This document shows positions 26,066 to 34,449 of a stretch of 35,368 nt of DNA, in pieces; position 1 is the stretch's first letter; the number at the start of each line of letters is the position of its first letter. The notes under the pieces were generated by a model that searched no databases, had not been told where the DNA came from, and worked only from the letters and a program-made list of their open reading frames with translations. Where the stretch lies: positions 1-35,368 of the forward strand of contig JAUNBR010000042.1 of NCBI GenBank assembly GCA_030527015.1. The letters run 5' to 3'. The position numbers and the translations under genes are program-made. The stretch is from Planctomycetia bacterium. GTDB lineage: Bacteria; Planctomycetota; Planctomycetia; Pirellulales; Thermoguttaceae.

Positions 26066-27574
26066 ATGCATATTCTGACTTTTATTCCGACACATATGAA
26101 AAGTATGAATCATCGTACGATAAAAAATAATTACACCCGTTATTTTTGTTTTTTGCCTTTTCTATCAAAAAAAACAGATATTTCTACAAAACAAAAATCT
26201 CCGGATGCGGTATTTCTGCTTCCAAAACTAAAATATCTTTTGATTCTTCTTTTGTGTAATATTTATCCTACTATAATTTTTGCACAAATAGAGTATCCTT
26301 CGGAAATCCATCCAATTAAAAATCATCTTTCCCAGACAGACAGCACAAGTTTTTCATCAGAGACCGCGCATCCAGCGAAATTTTCATCAGAAAATATTTC
26401 AAAAATCCCTTCTCCATTCTCATCGGAAGACATTCCTTCACCGACATCCGAGGAATTATCCATACCAGAGAAGTCATCTTCTGAGGACACTCCGATTATC
26501 GCACAGGCGCAGCCGAAAGAAAAAGTCGCCTCTTTACTGGATAAACCCACATCCACTTCAGCTCAAGAAAGAGATAAACTTCTGCAAGAACTCCAGCAGC
26601 ATGTGGCCATTCTTGAAGCACAGAGTAACGTTTTAAAACTTGTGGCAAAAATTATCGCTCCCAGTGTGGTTCATATCGAGTCGATTACAAAAATTCCTCC
26701 GATTCGCGGCAGTAACACGACGATAGAAGAAGCCGGCAGCGGAGTAATTATTCTCCGAGACGACGAATATTATATTATCACGAATCGGCATGTGATTCGT
26801 GGTGCAAAAATGAAAGATATAAAGATTAAACTCCACGATAATCGTATCATTCATCCCATTTCATCATGGCATGATTCTGAAACAGATATCGCCGTTTTAA
26901 AAGTAAACGCGCCTGACCTTCTGGCGGCAAAAATCGGAAACAGTAATTCTCTGGAAATCGGAGATTTCGTCTTGGCGGTGGGAAGTCCTTTCGGCCTAAA
27001 TCATTCCGTAACTTTTGGAATTATCAGTGCAAAAAGCAGACGTTCACTGGAAATCGGAAACTCTACTGTCCGATTACAAGATTTTCTCCAGACTGACGCA
27101 GCGATTAATCCCGGAAATAGCGGTGGACCACTGGTAAATCTTCATGCGGAAGTGGTCGGAATTAATACCGCGATCGCCAGCAGCAGCGGAGGAAATGAGG
27201 GAATCGGCTTCTCCATCCCCATTCGTATGGTTATGTTAATCGTGGACCAATTAATTAAATATGGTGAAGTTCGTCGCGCTTATTTAGGAATTACACTGGA
27301 TGGAAATTTTACTCAAGAAAAAGCACTCGCCGCCGGACTCCCTCATGTTCAGGGAGCTCGAGTGGCGGAAATCCAGCCTGGCTCTCCGGCCGCTAAAGCT
27401 AATTTTTCTGTCGGAGATATTATTTTGTATTTTAACCATGTAAAAGTGGAAGACGATAAACATTTATATAATTTAGTTAATTTAGCGGAATCACATAAAG
27501 CAGTTCCCGTTTCTGTTTATCGTGATGGTGAAATTTATAATATTTCTATTATTCTCCAAGACAAAAGGCGTTAA
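26066..27574 (+). CDS. HtrA/DegP-type periplasmic serine protease with one PDZ domain
   Basis: A 502-aa trypsin-like protease of family S1C, a quality-control enzyme outside the cytoplasmic membrane. An unusually long N-terminus precedes the hydrophobic signal (about 56-74, YLLILLLCNIYPTIIFAQ). A Ser/Glu-rich stretch with repeated SSE(D/N/T) elements follows (92-142). The protease domain (about 195-395) has the triad H242 (TNRHV), D274 (SETDIAVL) and S352 (GNSGGP). One PDZ domain (about 405-495) has GARVAEIQPGSPAAKANFSV. A GAGGG site about 5 nt before the ATG supports this start. DegS and DegQ relatives share this plan; one PDZ is DegS-like, but the placement cannot be decided. Located among envelope genes, without an operon partner. 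Confidence 0.9.
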   Translation: MHILTFIPTHMKSMNHRTIKNNYTRYFCFLPFLSKKTDISTKQKSPDAVFLLPKLKYLLILLLCNIYPTIIFAQIEYPSEIHPIKNHLSQTDSTSFSSETAHPAKFSSENISKIPSPFSSEDIPSPTSEELSIPEKSSSEDTPIIAQAQPKEKVASLLDKPTSTSAQERDKLLQELQQHVAILEAQSNVLKLVAKIIAPSVVHIESITKIPPIRGSNTTIEEAGSGVIILRDDEYYIITNRHVIRGAKMKDIKIKLHDNRIIHPISSWHDSETDIAVLKVNAPDLLAAKIGNSNSLEIGDFVLAVGSPFGLNHSVTFGIISAKSRRSLEIGNSTVRLQDFLQTDAAINPGNSGGPLVNLHAEVVGINTAIASSSGGNEGIGFSIPIRMVMLIVDQLIKYGEVRRAYLGITLDGNFTQEKALAAGLPHVQGARVAEIQPGSPAAKANFSVGDIILYFNHVKVEDDKHLYNLVNLAESHKAVPVSVYRDGEIYNISIILQDKRR

Positions 27575-27662
27575 ACTACACAAATTATATAAAATATAAT
27601 ACAGTTCCTTTTTTAAAATTATTTTTTATGATTATGATGACAGAAAAATTTTCAGCATAAAT

Positions 27663-27799
27663 TATATCCGAAGCACACACTATAAATTTCCATTTTTCCT
27701 GTCCACCGGACAGATCGGCCGGTATTTTATAATTCCCAGCCAGCAGAAAACCGGGCTAAAAATGCCGAAGAAGCGGAAATTTATAGTGTATCGGGTATA
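27663..27799. repeat. Dispersed repeat, symmetric (A-A) copy with hairpin cassette
   Basis: Both tips are A ends (TATATCCGAAGCACAC and GTGTATCGGGTATA). The left side carries CTGTCCACCGGACAG and ATCGGCCGG, the same cassette as in the copy at 6737 with a 6-bp stem. A short CCCAGCCAGCAG segment lies near the centre. Confidence 0.85.
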
Positions 27800-27981
27800 A
27801 CATACCACAAAATTACATTCCGTATGCCGAATTCAAAACAAAATATATCTTAAAATTTTTATAAGTTTTTTATCAAGATAACATTTTTATTTTATTTTAT
27901 CAAAAAAGTCTTATTTTTTCACTGTTATTATCCCCTTATTCAGCATAATCTGACATTCTTTTACTTTTTCACAAAGAATAA

Positions 27982-28013
27982 CTAATTCACTGACCCTTTA
28001 ATTACCGAATTAG
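27982..28013 (+). promoter_or_regulatory. Leader hairpin upstream of the WD40 gene
   Basis: CTAATTC (27982-27988) pairs with GAATTAG (28007-28013) around an 18-nt loop, 40 nt before the start codon. It has no poly-T tail on the plus strand beyond a later ACTTTTTTT run, so a leader or weak attenuator is possible. Confidence 0.3.
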
Positions 28014-28053
28014 AAACAGGACTTTTTTTAATTTTATTGTAAGGAATCCTATC

Positions 28054-29100
28054 ATGCCACTCCATAAACTCCATTTATTTTCAGCAGTTCTGTTATTTTC
28101 GTTATTTTCTTTTCTGAATTTAGCGGCAGCAGTAGAATGGAAATCGGAAAAAACCCTTCGGATTACTCCTGAACAATTACAGAATTCACCTGACGGAAAA
28201 ATACCTGTAGTTGTCGGTATTTCTGTTAATTTGAAGGGAGATCGGCTGGTAACGGTGGGAGATGACCATATCACACGAATATGGAGTTTACCTTCTGGAA
28301 AAATCGAGAAACACATTTCAGATCAGTCGGACTGGGTGAGATGCGCGAAATTTAGTCCGAATGGTAAATATTTAGTTACCGGGGGAATGGATCAGAATAT
28401 GTACTGTTATAACAGTCAGACTTTTGAGCAGCTATTTCCTTTCGAAACAGGCGGAAACACAGTACGGGCGATCGCCTTCAGCAGTGATAATGAACGTATG
28501 GCCATGGTGGGTTATGATAATATTTTACGGCTTTACCGACTTTCCCACCGGCGTCTGCCTATTCAGATGTTAACGAATGGAGAAGACCAGCGCTGTGTCG
28601 CATTTTCTGCAGATGGACGTTATTTAGCCTCCGCTGGGCGCAGTGGTATTATCCGCATTTTTGATATGGCCACAAACACTCATTTTGATTTACCAAAACG
28701 CCACACACGAAGAATTAACGCACTGGCATTTTCTCCGACGAAAGGCGATTATTCTCTGATTACCGGTGGAGATGATCAAAAAATTTATGTCTGGTCCGTC
28801 GAAAATCGAACGGTCACAAAAGAATTTACATATCCCTCTGGAAAGGTAAGTGCCCTTACTTTTTGCGGAACCGATTTAATCGCTGCCGGCTCAAGCAATA
28901 ATTCTCTGAGCGTCTGGCGATTAAATTCCACACGGCAGGAACCACTTTATTATTCACAAGAACATACGGGAACGATCGCCGAACTGATCTGGGACGAAGT
29001 AAATCACCAGCTTATTTCATGCAGTTTTGACACCACCGTCAAAATTTGGAAAATCGATACAGATTCCGTGGGAATGACAGATACCATTCTCCTGAGATAA
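28054..29100 (+). CDS. Secreted WD40-repeat (beta-propeller) protein
   Basis: A 348-aa protein with a signal peptide (about 1-26, LFSAVLLFSLFSFLNLAAA) followed by about seven WD40-like blades, for example HITRIWSLPSGKIEKHISD, LRLYRL, IRIFDM, IYVWSV, LSVWRL and VKIWKI, each preceded by the usual GD/H-strand turn. These form a propeller that mediates protein interactions; secreted forms are frequent in Planctomycetes. No enzymatic motif is seen and the partner is unknown. The ATG is well supported by AAGGA about 8 nt before it. The last blade is followed by a short tail. Confidence 0.8.
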   Translation: MPLHKLHLFSAVLLFSLFSFLNLAAAVEWKSEKTLRITPEQLQNSPDGKIPVVVGISVNLKGDRLVTVGDDHITRIWSLPSGKIEKHISDQSDWVRCAKFSPNGKYLVTGGMDQNMYCYNSQTFEQLFPFETGGNTVRAIAFSSDNERMAMVGYDNILRLYRLSHRRLPIQMLTNGEDQRCVAFSADGRYLASAGRSGIIRIFDMATNTHFDLPKRHTRRINALAFSPTKGDYSLITGGDDQKIYVWSVENRTVTKEFTYPSGKVSALTFCGTDLIAAGSSNNSLSVWRLNSTRQEPLYYSQEHTGTIAELIWDEVNHQLISCSFDTTVKIWKIDTDSVGMTDTILLR

Positions 29101-29551
29101 AATTTCGTAAAATGGAAACTCATAATACGAATTTCGTTTTCCATTAAAATTTATACGGTCATATTAAATTTTATACCGTCATAAAAAAACAGTTATTTTT
29201 AGCCAGGCATACTGAAAATTTCATTTAGTATAACATCAAAAATGGGCATTCATATATCGTAAACGGGTGAAACGAAAATTTACAGGACACAGAAAATTAA
29301 AATACAGTAACACCGAAACCTGCTTTTATGTATTTTACCCATCCGTTAAAAAACGTAAAACCGTGCAGTTCAAAAGAAGATTCACAAAAAGGTATACAAA
29401 AAACGAAATGCACTAAGACTTAAATAAAAAATAAAAACGTAAGTATGGCAGACAAAGAACTGTGTGAGAATATTTCATGTCCTGCATACGATGATTTCCA
29501 CTTTTCCATTTTTTACTGAAGTAAAATCCGTTTTTCATCATATCCTGGTTT

Positions 29552-29657
29552 TATACCCGATACATTATAAAATTCAGCTTCACAGGCTTTTTTGCTTCGC
29601 TGAAAAAACCTGCTTTTAGAGCCGTACAAAACGAAATTTTAAATTGGAACCAGGATA
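29552..29657 (+). repeat. Dispersed repeat, full copy, sister of 24567
   Basis: TATACCCGATACATTATAAA to TTGGAACCAGGATA, differing from the copy at 24567 at only a handful of positions. It shares that copy's rare changes in the inner stem (CAGGCTTTTTT...AAAAAACCTG) and outer arm (ACGAAATTTTAAATT). A mirrored ATATCCTGG (29540-29548) lies just outside its left tip, opposite CCAGGATAT at the right tip. Confidence 0.9.
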
Positions 29658-29747
29658 TATTAAATTCCGTTTCGTCCAGCTCTGAAAACAGGCATTTCAT
29701 GCACATATAAAATGCTGAGTGAAACGATTTATCGTATACCGGAGAAA
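29656..29747 (-). repeat. Dispersed repeat, degenerate copy overlapping the previous one
   Basis: TATATTAAATTCCGTTTCGT, then GTCCAGCTCTGAAAACAGGC, then GTATACCGGAGAAA. It begins at the right tip of the 29552 copy, so tips are shared or fused. Confidence 0.65.
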
Positions 29748-29935
29748 AATACAGTAGAAACAGAATATTATCATTCATCAGAAAACACATCCGAAGTATT
29801 CCATTCAGAAGTCTTTTATGATGATTACGTGATAAAAATAATTTATGTGGTTTACATAATAAAATCATAATCATAATGAAACCAATAAATTTCTCTCCAA
29901 AATTTATTGAAAAAAGAAATTTCGAGGCATAATAA

Positions 29936-32900
29936 ATGAGTCAGAGCAAAAATAGCAGAACCAATTTATTACGACGGTTGGCAGGCGCAGAGCTTTTGGA
30001 AGCACGGTGTTTACTGTCAGTAAATCCGATCGATTTCGGAGTCGTTTATTATGAGGGAACTCGCACCGAGTATGGTTCGGGAGTCGACTCGGCAGCCGAT
30101 TATATTTATGTTTCTTTTGCCGGTGGCGCAGAAAACACTCAGCTAAAAACCATGACGATCGACATGGCAGCATACGGCCTAAATGATCGTCATGCATATG
30201 TGGACGCAGGAAAGGATAATCCAGCGGGAGTCGAAAGCGCATATAATAGTGTCCCATTTAAAATTTATTCCGCAGATGGTTTTACCGTCAAGGATTATTC
30301 CATCACGGTACAAAATACGCTCATCACGATTTCTTTTGAAAATTTTACCGCGGGCGACTATTTAATCCTTCAGTTAGATGTCGACGAATCACTGAATTCT
30401 GGTTTAGTGGACGCGGAGGTGACAGGCGCAGAATTCGCTTCCACGACCACCGTTACGGCCACCTTCACTGCTGATTATTATGAAGATTTTAGTGTTACCT
30501 CACTTCCTTTCGTGGATATTTATCAGAAGCAGTATGAGGAACTTAATCTTCCGAATCTTCCGAATGATTCATACACAAATTCCGCAAGCATTCCCCCTTC
30601 AGCTGATGGTCAGGATCAGTCGGTTTATACCGCGGGAGCATTATTTCAGGGAGTACAGATCCCCCTGCCCGCCACCATTTCCGGAAAAGTTTATGAAGAC
30701 GTGGATTATGATTTCGCATATGATCAAAACACGGACCGTACGCTGGAAAATGTTCAGATTATTTTATGGAAACTGGATGAAACCACGAATACTTATCAGC
30801 AGGTGAATTCCACACGCACGAACAGCCAGGGAGAGTATTCCTTTAGTGTCACGCCGGGAACATACCGCGTTACGGAAGTTACTCCTGAAGGTTATCTTGA
30901 CGTCAGCTCTTTTATCGGAAGCATTAATGGAACACCGGTCGGAACAATTATTGACGCGAACGGTTTAACCGACATTTCGATTCAGGGCGGACAAAACAGC
31001 ATTCATAATGACTTTTCGGAATACGTTCCCGGTTCTATTTCTGGGCATGTTTTTGAGGACAAGAATGATAATGGAATTCTTGACGGCGGCGAAACGCTTC
31101 TGCAGGGAGTTCCCATCACTCTGACGAACGTTAACACAGGAAAGACATACACCACCACGACAGATAAAAATGGTTACTGGGAATTTACAGGTCTGACTCC
31201 AGGGAAATACTGCGTTACAGAAGCGACTCCCGCGGGTTATCTTGACGGGAAAGATCACGTCGGTTCTCTCGGCGGCACTCAGCTTTCAGACTCTGCCGCG
31301 GAAGATAAAATCTGCGCTATTTATGTTTATAGCGGACAGGACGGAGTAAATTATGATTTCGGTGAAATTCTCCCCGCCTCTGTTTCAGGAAAAGTCTGGC
31401 TGGATTCCAATAAAAATGGGACGTTCGATGAAAGTGAATTGCTGCTGGAAAATGTAAAAATTGAATTACGTGATACCTCGGGAAATCTGATCGCCACGAC
31501 GTATACTGACCAAAATGGTTTTTATATTTTTGATTCCTTAACACCTGGCACTTACCAGATTTATGAGTATCAGCCAGAAGAATATTTAAACGGCGGACAG
31601 GCAGTCGGTTCTCATGGAGGTTCCTCCGGCGGACAAGATCTGACCGTGGGCATTCAGCTAAACTCCGGAGATGATGGTATCCTTTATGATTTTTGGGAAT
31701 ATGAGTATGCCCAGATTTCTGGTTATGTTTTCCAGGATGGTGACACGCTGCGTCTGGAAGAAGGAAGTAATCTGCCTGAGGATATTTGGGAAACATATCC
31801 CGGCATTCGTGGCGAAAACAGCACTCCCATAAAAGGAGTTACGCTCGTTTTAGCAGATAAAGACGGGAATCCGATTCTCGACGAAAATGGCCGCCAAATT
31901 ACTACTGTTACTGACGAAAAAGGATATTACTGCTTTAAAAACCTTTCGCCGGGAACTTATACCATTCTCGAATTACAGCCAGAAAATTACGTGGACGGAA
32001 TCGACACGCCTGGAACTCTCGGGGGAAAGGCCGTGAATCCGTCGGGTGATACACTGTCTAATATTATACTCGATTATGGTGATCACGGACAGGAATATAA
32101 TTTCAGTGAAATTCTCGTCGAATGGTATCCGACAGATCCCGGTGGTGGAGGCACTTCGACTCTGTACGGGCCTCCCGGTTATCCTTCCCTCTCCTCCGGT
32201 TCCTCGCCGATCGCAGGTGCGTATGGCTACTCACCATACTTTTATGGCCGCAGCTCGTCAGCTCTCGGAGGTGGTGGTCTTTCCGGAGATATCGGCCCCA
32301 CATGGCATCTGAGTGTTATTAACGCAGGAACACCACGTGTTTATGGTGAAAATACGGTGGAAGGCACACGCTGGGTGAATGCCGTTTTTGACCCGAACAC
32401 ATGGCAGGGAGAAGCCATGAAACGTATTCAGGCCTTACTGACTCATGATTCCCAGACTCCCATGATGGTTCTTGTCGGTCTGGATGGTGCCAGACCGCTG
32501 ACCGGTGATTTTAACGGAGATGGAAAAGATGAACTCGCCGTCTTTTATGATGGTTTCTGGTTTATTGACCTGAACGCGAACTTCCAGTGGGATGATGACG
32601 ATCTGTGGGTGCAGCTGGGTACAAAAGGAGATCAGCCGATCGTCGGTGACTGGGACGGTGACGGAAAAGTGGATATCGGGATTTTTGGTCCCGCATGGAA
32701 AGAAGACACGCAAAGAATCGCGCAGGAACCTGGTCTGCCGGATTCCCGAAACCGTTCTCCGCGTGCCTTTAAGAATATCCCGCCAGAAGTTCAGATGGCA
32801 CAGTTTTTCCGCGACATGAAAAAAACCAGCATGGGTGAGGTTCGGCGAGACGTAATCGATCATGTCTTCCAGTTCGGCCAGGATGGAGATATCGCCGTTA

Positions 32901-33319
32901 CGGGTGACTGGACAGGAGACGGTGTAACTCAGATCGGTGTTTTCCGAAATGGTGAATGGATTTTAGACACAGACGGTGACGGACAGCTGACCGATAATGA
33001 TACCCGGATTTTCTTTGGACAAAAAGGTGATATTCCGATCGTCGGAAACTGGGAAAATGATGGACTGTCCCGTGTCGGCGTTTACCGTGACGGGCGCTGG
33101 GAAATGCTCGGCGCGAATGGTGAAGTGCGCACACTGCAGCGCGGTACGGCCGGTGAATTTCCGCTGGTCGGCGACTTTACTGGAAATGGAACGCCTGACC
33201 TGGTAACTTACAGAATGGTTTCTCCCGAAGAACTAAACGTCCTCACAGCGCAGCAGAACTCCGGCGATAACACAGCCACTCACTCTGCACGACATGATGA
33301 CGGAAACCGAATACAGTAA
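29936..33319 (+). CDS. Large exported surface protein with SdrD B-like and FG-GAP-like repeats
   Basis: A 1127-aa protein with the planctomycete-type export motif LEARCLLS (21-28) after a basic LLRRLAG segment. Residues about 30-240 form an N-terminal beta-rich region. Four SdrD B-like (CnaB-type) Ig modules follow at about 246, 366, 480 and 592; they share ISGxVxxDxNxNGxxD Ca-type openings and a GxYxFxxLxPGxYxVxExxPxGY core. A Gly/Ser-rich hinge (about 735-785) leads to about five FG-GAP/VCBS-like repeats (about 855-1095) with DxDxDG-like turns such as GDFNGDGKDELAVF and GDWDGDGKVDIGIF, often with W(F/I). The probable role is in the cell surface or adhesion. There is no LPxTG. A GAGG site 8 nt before the ATG supports the start. 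Confidence 0.88.
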   Translation: MSQSKNSRTNLLRRLAGAELLEARCLLSVNPIDFGVVYYEGTRTEYGSGVDSAADYIYVSFAGGAENTQLKTMTIDMAAYGLNDRHAYVDAGKDNPAGVESAYNSVPFKIYSADGFTVKDYSITVQNTLITISFENFTAGDYLILQLDVDESLNSGLVDAEVTGAEFASTTTVTATFTADYYEDFSVTSLPFVDIYQKQYEELNLPNLPNDSYTNSASIPPSADGQDQSVYTAGALFQGVQIPLPATISGKVYEDVDYDFAYDQNTDRTLENVQIILWKLDETTNTYQQVNSTRTNSQGEYSFSVTPGTYRVTEVTPEGYLDVSSFIGSINGTPVGTIIDANGLTDISIQGGQNSIHNDFSEYVPGSISGHVFEDKNDNGILDGGETLLQGVPITLTNVNTGKTYTTTTDKNGYWEFTGLTPGKYCVTEATPAGYLDGKDHVGSLGGTQLSDSAAEDKICAIYVYSGQDGVNYDFGEILPASVSGKVWLDSNKNGTFDESELLLENVKIELRDTSGNLIATTYTDQNGFYIFDSLTPGTYQIYEYQPEEYLNGGQAVGSHGGSSGGQDLTVGIQLNSGDDGILYDFWEYEYAQISGYVFQDGDTLRLEEGSNLPEDIWETYPGIRGENSTPIKGVTLVLADKDGNPILDENGRQITTVTDEKGYYCFKNLSPGTYTILELQPENYVDGIDTPGTLGGKAVNPSGDTLSNIILDYGDHGQEYNFSEILVEWYPTDPGGGGTSTLYGPPGYPSLSSGSSPIAGAYGYSPYFYGRSSSALGGGGLSGDIGPTWHLSVINAGTPRVYGENTVEGTRWVNAVFDPNTWQGEAMKRIQALLTHDSQTPMMVLVGLDGARPLTGDFNGDGKDELAVFYDGFWFIDLNANFQWDDDDLWVQLGTKGDQPIVGDWDGDGKVDIGIFGPAWKEDTQRIAQEPGLPDSRNRSPRAFKNIPPEVQMAQFFRDMKKTSMGEVRRDVIDHVFQFGQDGDIAVTGDWTGDGVTQIGVFRNGEWILDTDGDGQLTDNDTRIFFGQKGDIPIVGNWENDGLSRVGVYRDGRWEMLGANGEVRTLQRGTAGEFPLVGDFTGNGTPDLVTYRMVSPEELNVLTAQQNSGDNTATHSARHDDGNRIQ

Positions 33320-33420
33320 ATCCTGAGAATAACTTTACTGCATCATAAATCTCTGTGGCATAAGTCGAATAATATTTTACACGGCTTATGCCATCTGTGT
33401 ATTTTTATATCTGAAGGATC

Positions 33421-33482
33421 ATATGCAGATTCTCGCTTAAAATTTCGTTTTATGCGGCGCAGACTTTTTAAAAATGCCGGAT
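33421..33482 (-). repeat. Dispersed repeat, B-end fragment
   Basis: GATTCTCGCTTAAAATTTCG then TTTTATGCGGCGCAGAC, truncated at AAAATGCCGG just before the full copy at 33484. Confidence 0.55.
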
Positions 33483-33483
33483 A

Positions 33484-33589
33484 AACTCTGGTTCTCGCTT
33501 AAATTTCCGCTTTATGCGGCTCTGAAGCACCACATTTTTAGTAAAGCAAAAATGCCGGAGAAACAGAATTTTATAGTACATCAGGTATA
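33484..33589 (-). repeat. Dispersed repeat, full copy (B to A)
   Basis: GGTTCTCGCTTAAATTTCCG, ATGCGGCTCTGAAGC, CATTTTTAGTAAAGCAAAAA, then AGTACATCAGGTATA. Confidence 0.85.
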
Positions 33590-33607
33590 AAATGCAAAAA
33601 AAATGGG

Positions 33608-33631
33608 TTTTTATAGTACATCAGAGGTATA
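33608..33631 (-). repeat. Dispersed repeat, duplicated A tip
   Basis: TTTTATAGTACATCAGAGGT then ATA repeats the A tip of the copy at 33484, 20 bp further on, with an AG insertion. Confidence 0.55.
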
Positions 33632-33772
33632 AAACTATTTCTTTCCCTTCAAGAATCTTCTGACTACTTATTATTTTTGATCCTTATCTCTTTAGGCGTC
33701 TGTATGAATTCACCTTTAACTTTTCTTTTACGCAGTTAAAAAAGCAGAGCCCTCTTTCCAGCAGCTGAGAAA

Positions 33773-33879
33773 TACGCCAGCTTTTCATTAAATTTCAGTT
33801 TCGTGCGGCTCTAAATGCCTGGTATTTTCAGCGGAGAAAAAGCTCAAGAAAACTGAATATTTATAATACGTCAGACATA
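33773..33879 (-). repeat. Dispersed repeat, diverged copy (B to A)
   Basis: Its B tip has decayed, but CATTAAATTTCAGTTTCGTG and GCGGCTCTAAATGCC are clear; the A end is ACGTCAGACATA. A further A-like remnant follows at 33890-33925. Confidence 0.65.
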
Positions 33880-34254
33880 AAATTACCAGGAAAGTGAAAA
33901 GTTATAGTACGACAAAATAAAATCGTTTTTTTTAAAATTTTTCTCAAAATTTTTAAAAAAATCACTCTCCGCATTATCGCTATAATCAATAAAATTTAAC
34001 TTTAAATATTTCCGGTTTTTCGGTTTACATAAACTTTAACGCTAAGCAAAATTTCATTTACCTCATTAAATTTTAAATGACCGATACATTTTCACATTTT
34101 TCCTGTTTTTTCGCATGAAACCATCATAACGGTTATACAAATTGTAGGCTCAAGCGAAATGGAAAAGTTGTCCGATACAGAATTTAGCTTTGGAATACAG
34201 ATGTTCCCAGCATATGTATCTTAAAGAAGTTACCGAGACTGTGCAGGAAGAATC

Positions 34255-34275
34255 ACGAGTTAGGGATAAACTCGT
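34255..34275 (+). promoter_or_regulatory. Leader hairpin upstream of the cysteine-rich gene
   Basis: ACGAGTT (34255-34261) pairs perfectly with AACTCGT (34269-34275) around a 7-nt loop, 174 nt before the ATG. It matches no riboswitch class I recognise. It could be in a transcribed leader if the promoter lies further upstream. Confidence 0.3.
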
Positions 34276-34449
34276 CAGACCCGGTAAAAATACGAATGGT
34301 CATTTTATTTTATTTTTGAAAGTTATTTTGGCGGTCATGCATTCATCGGATGTTTACATGATATGCCGATCGTTATTACAGCCTCTAACGAAGATAACGA
34401 CAAAAAAAATGAAAGTTTACTGTTCCATTATAAGAGGAGATGAAAATCC

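Larger units (their letters stand above)
27575..28053. other. Intergenic region before the WD40 gene
   Basis: Contains one symmetric cassette-bearing repeat (27663), an AT-rich stretch, and a hairpin at 27982-28013 (CTAATTC / GAATTAG) about 40 nt before the WD40 start. No gene is seen. Confidence 0.6.
29101..29935. other. Long intergenic region with repeats
   Basis: About 835 bp without a supportable gene. It contains two adjoining repeats (29552, 29656) and degraded repeat-like pieces around 29120-29290. A GAGG site lies about 8 nt before the start of the next gene. Confidence 0.6.
33320..34449. other. Long intergenic region before the cysteine-rich gene
   Basis: About 1.1 kb without a gene. 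It holds repeat copies or fragments at 33421, 33484, 33608, 33773 and 33890, a 7-bp perfect hairpin at 34255-34275, and an AT-rich tract. An open frame around 34190-34453 has no ribosome site or family character. Confidence 0.65.
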
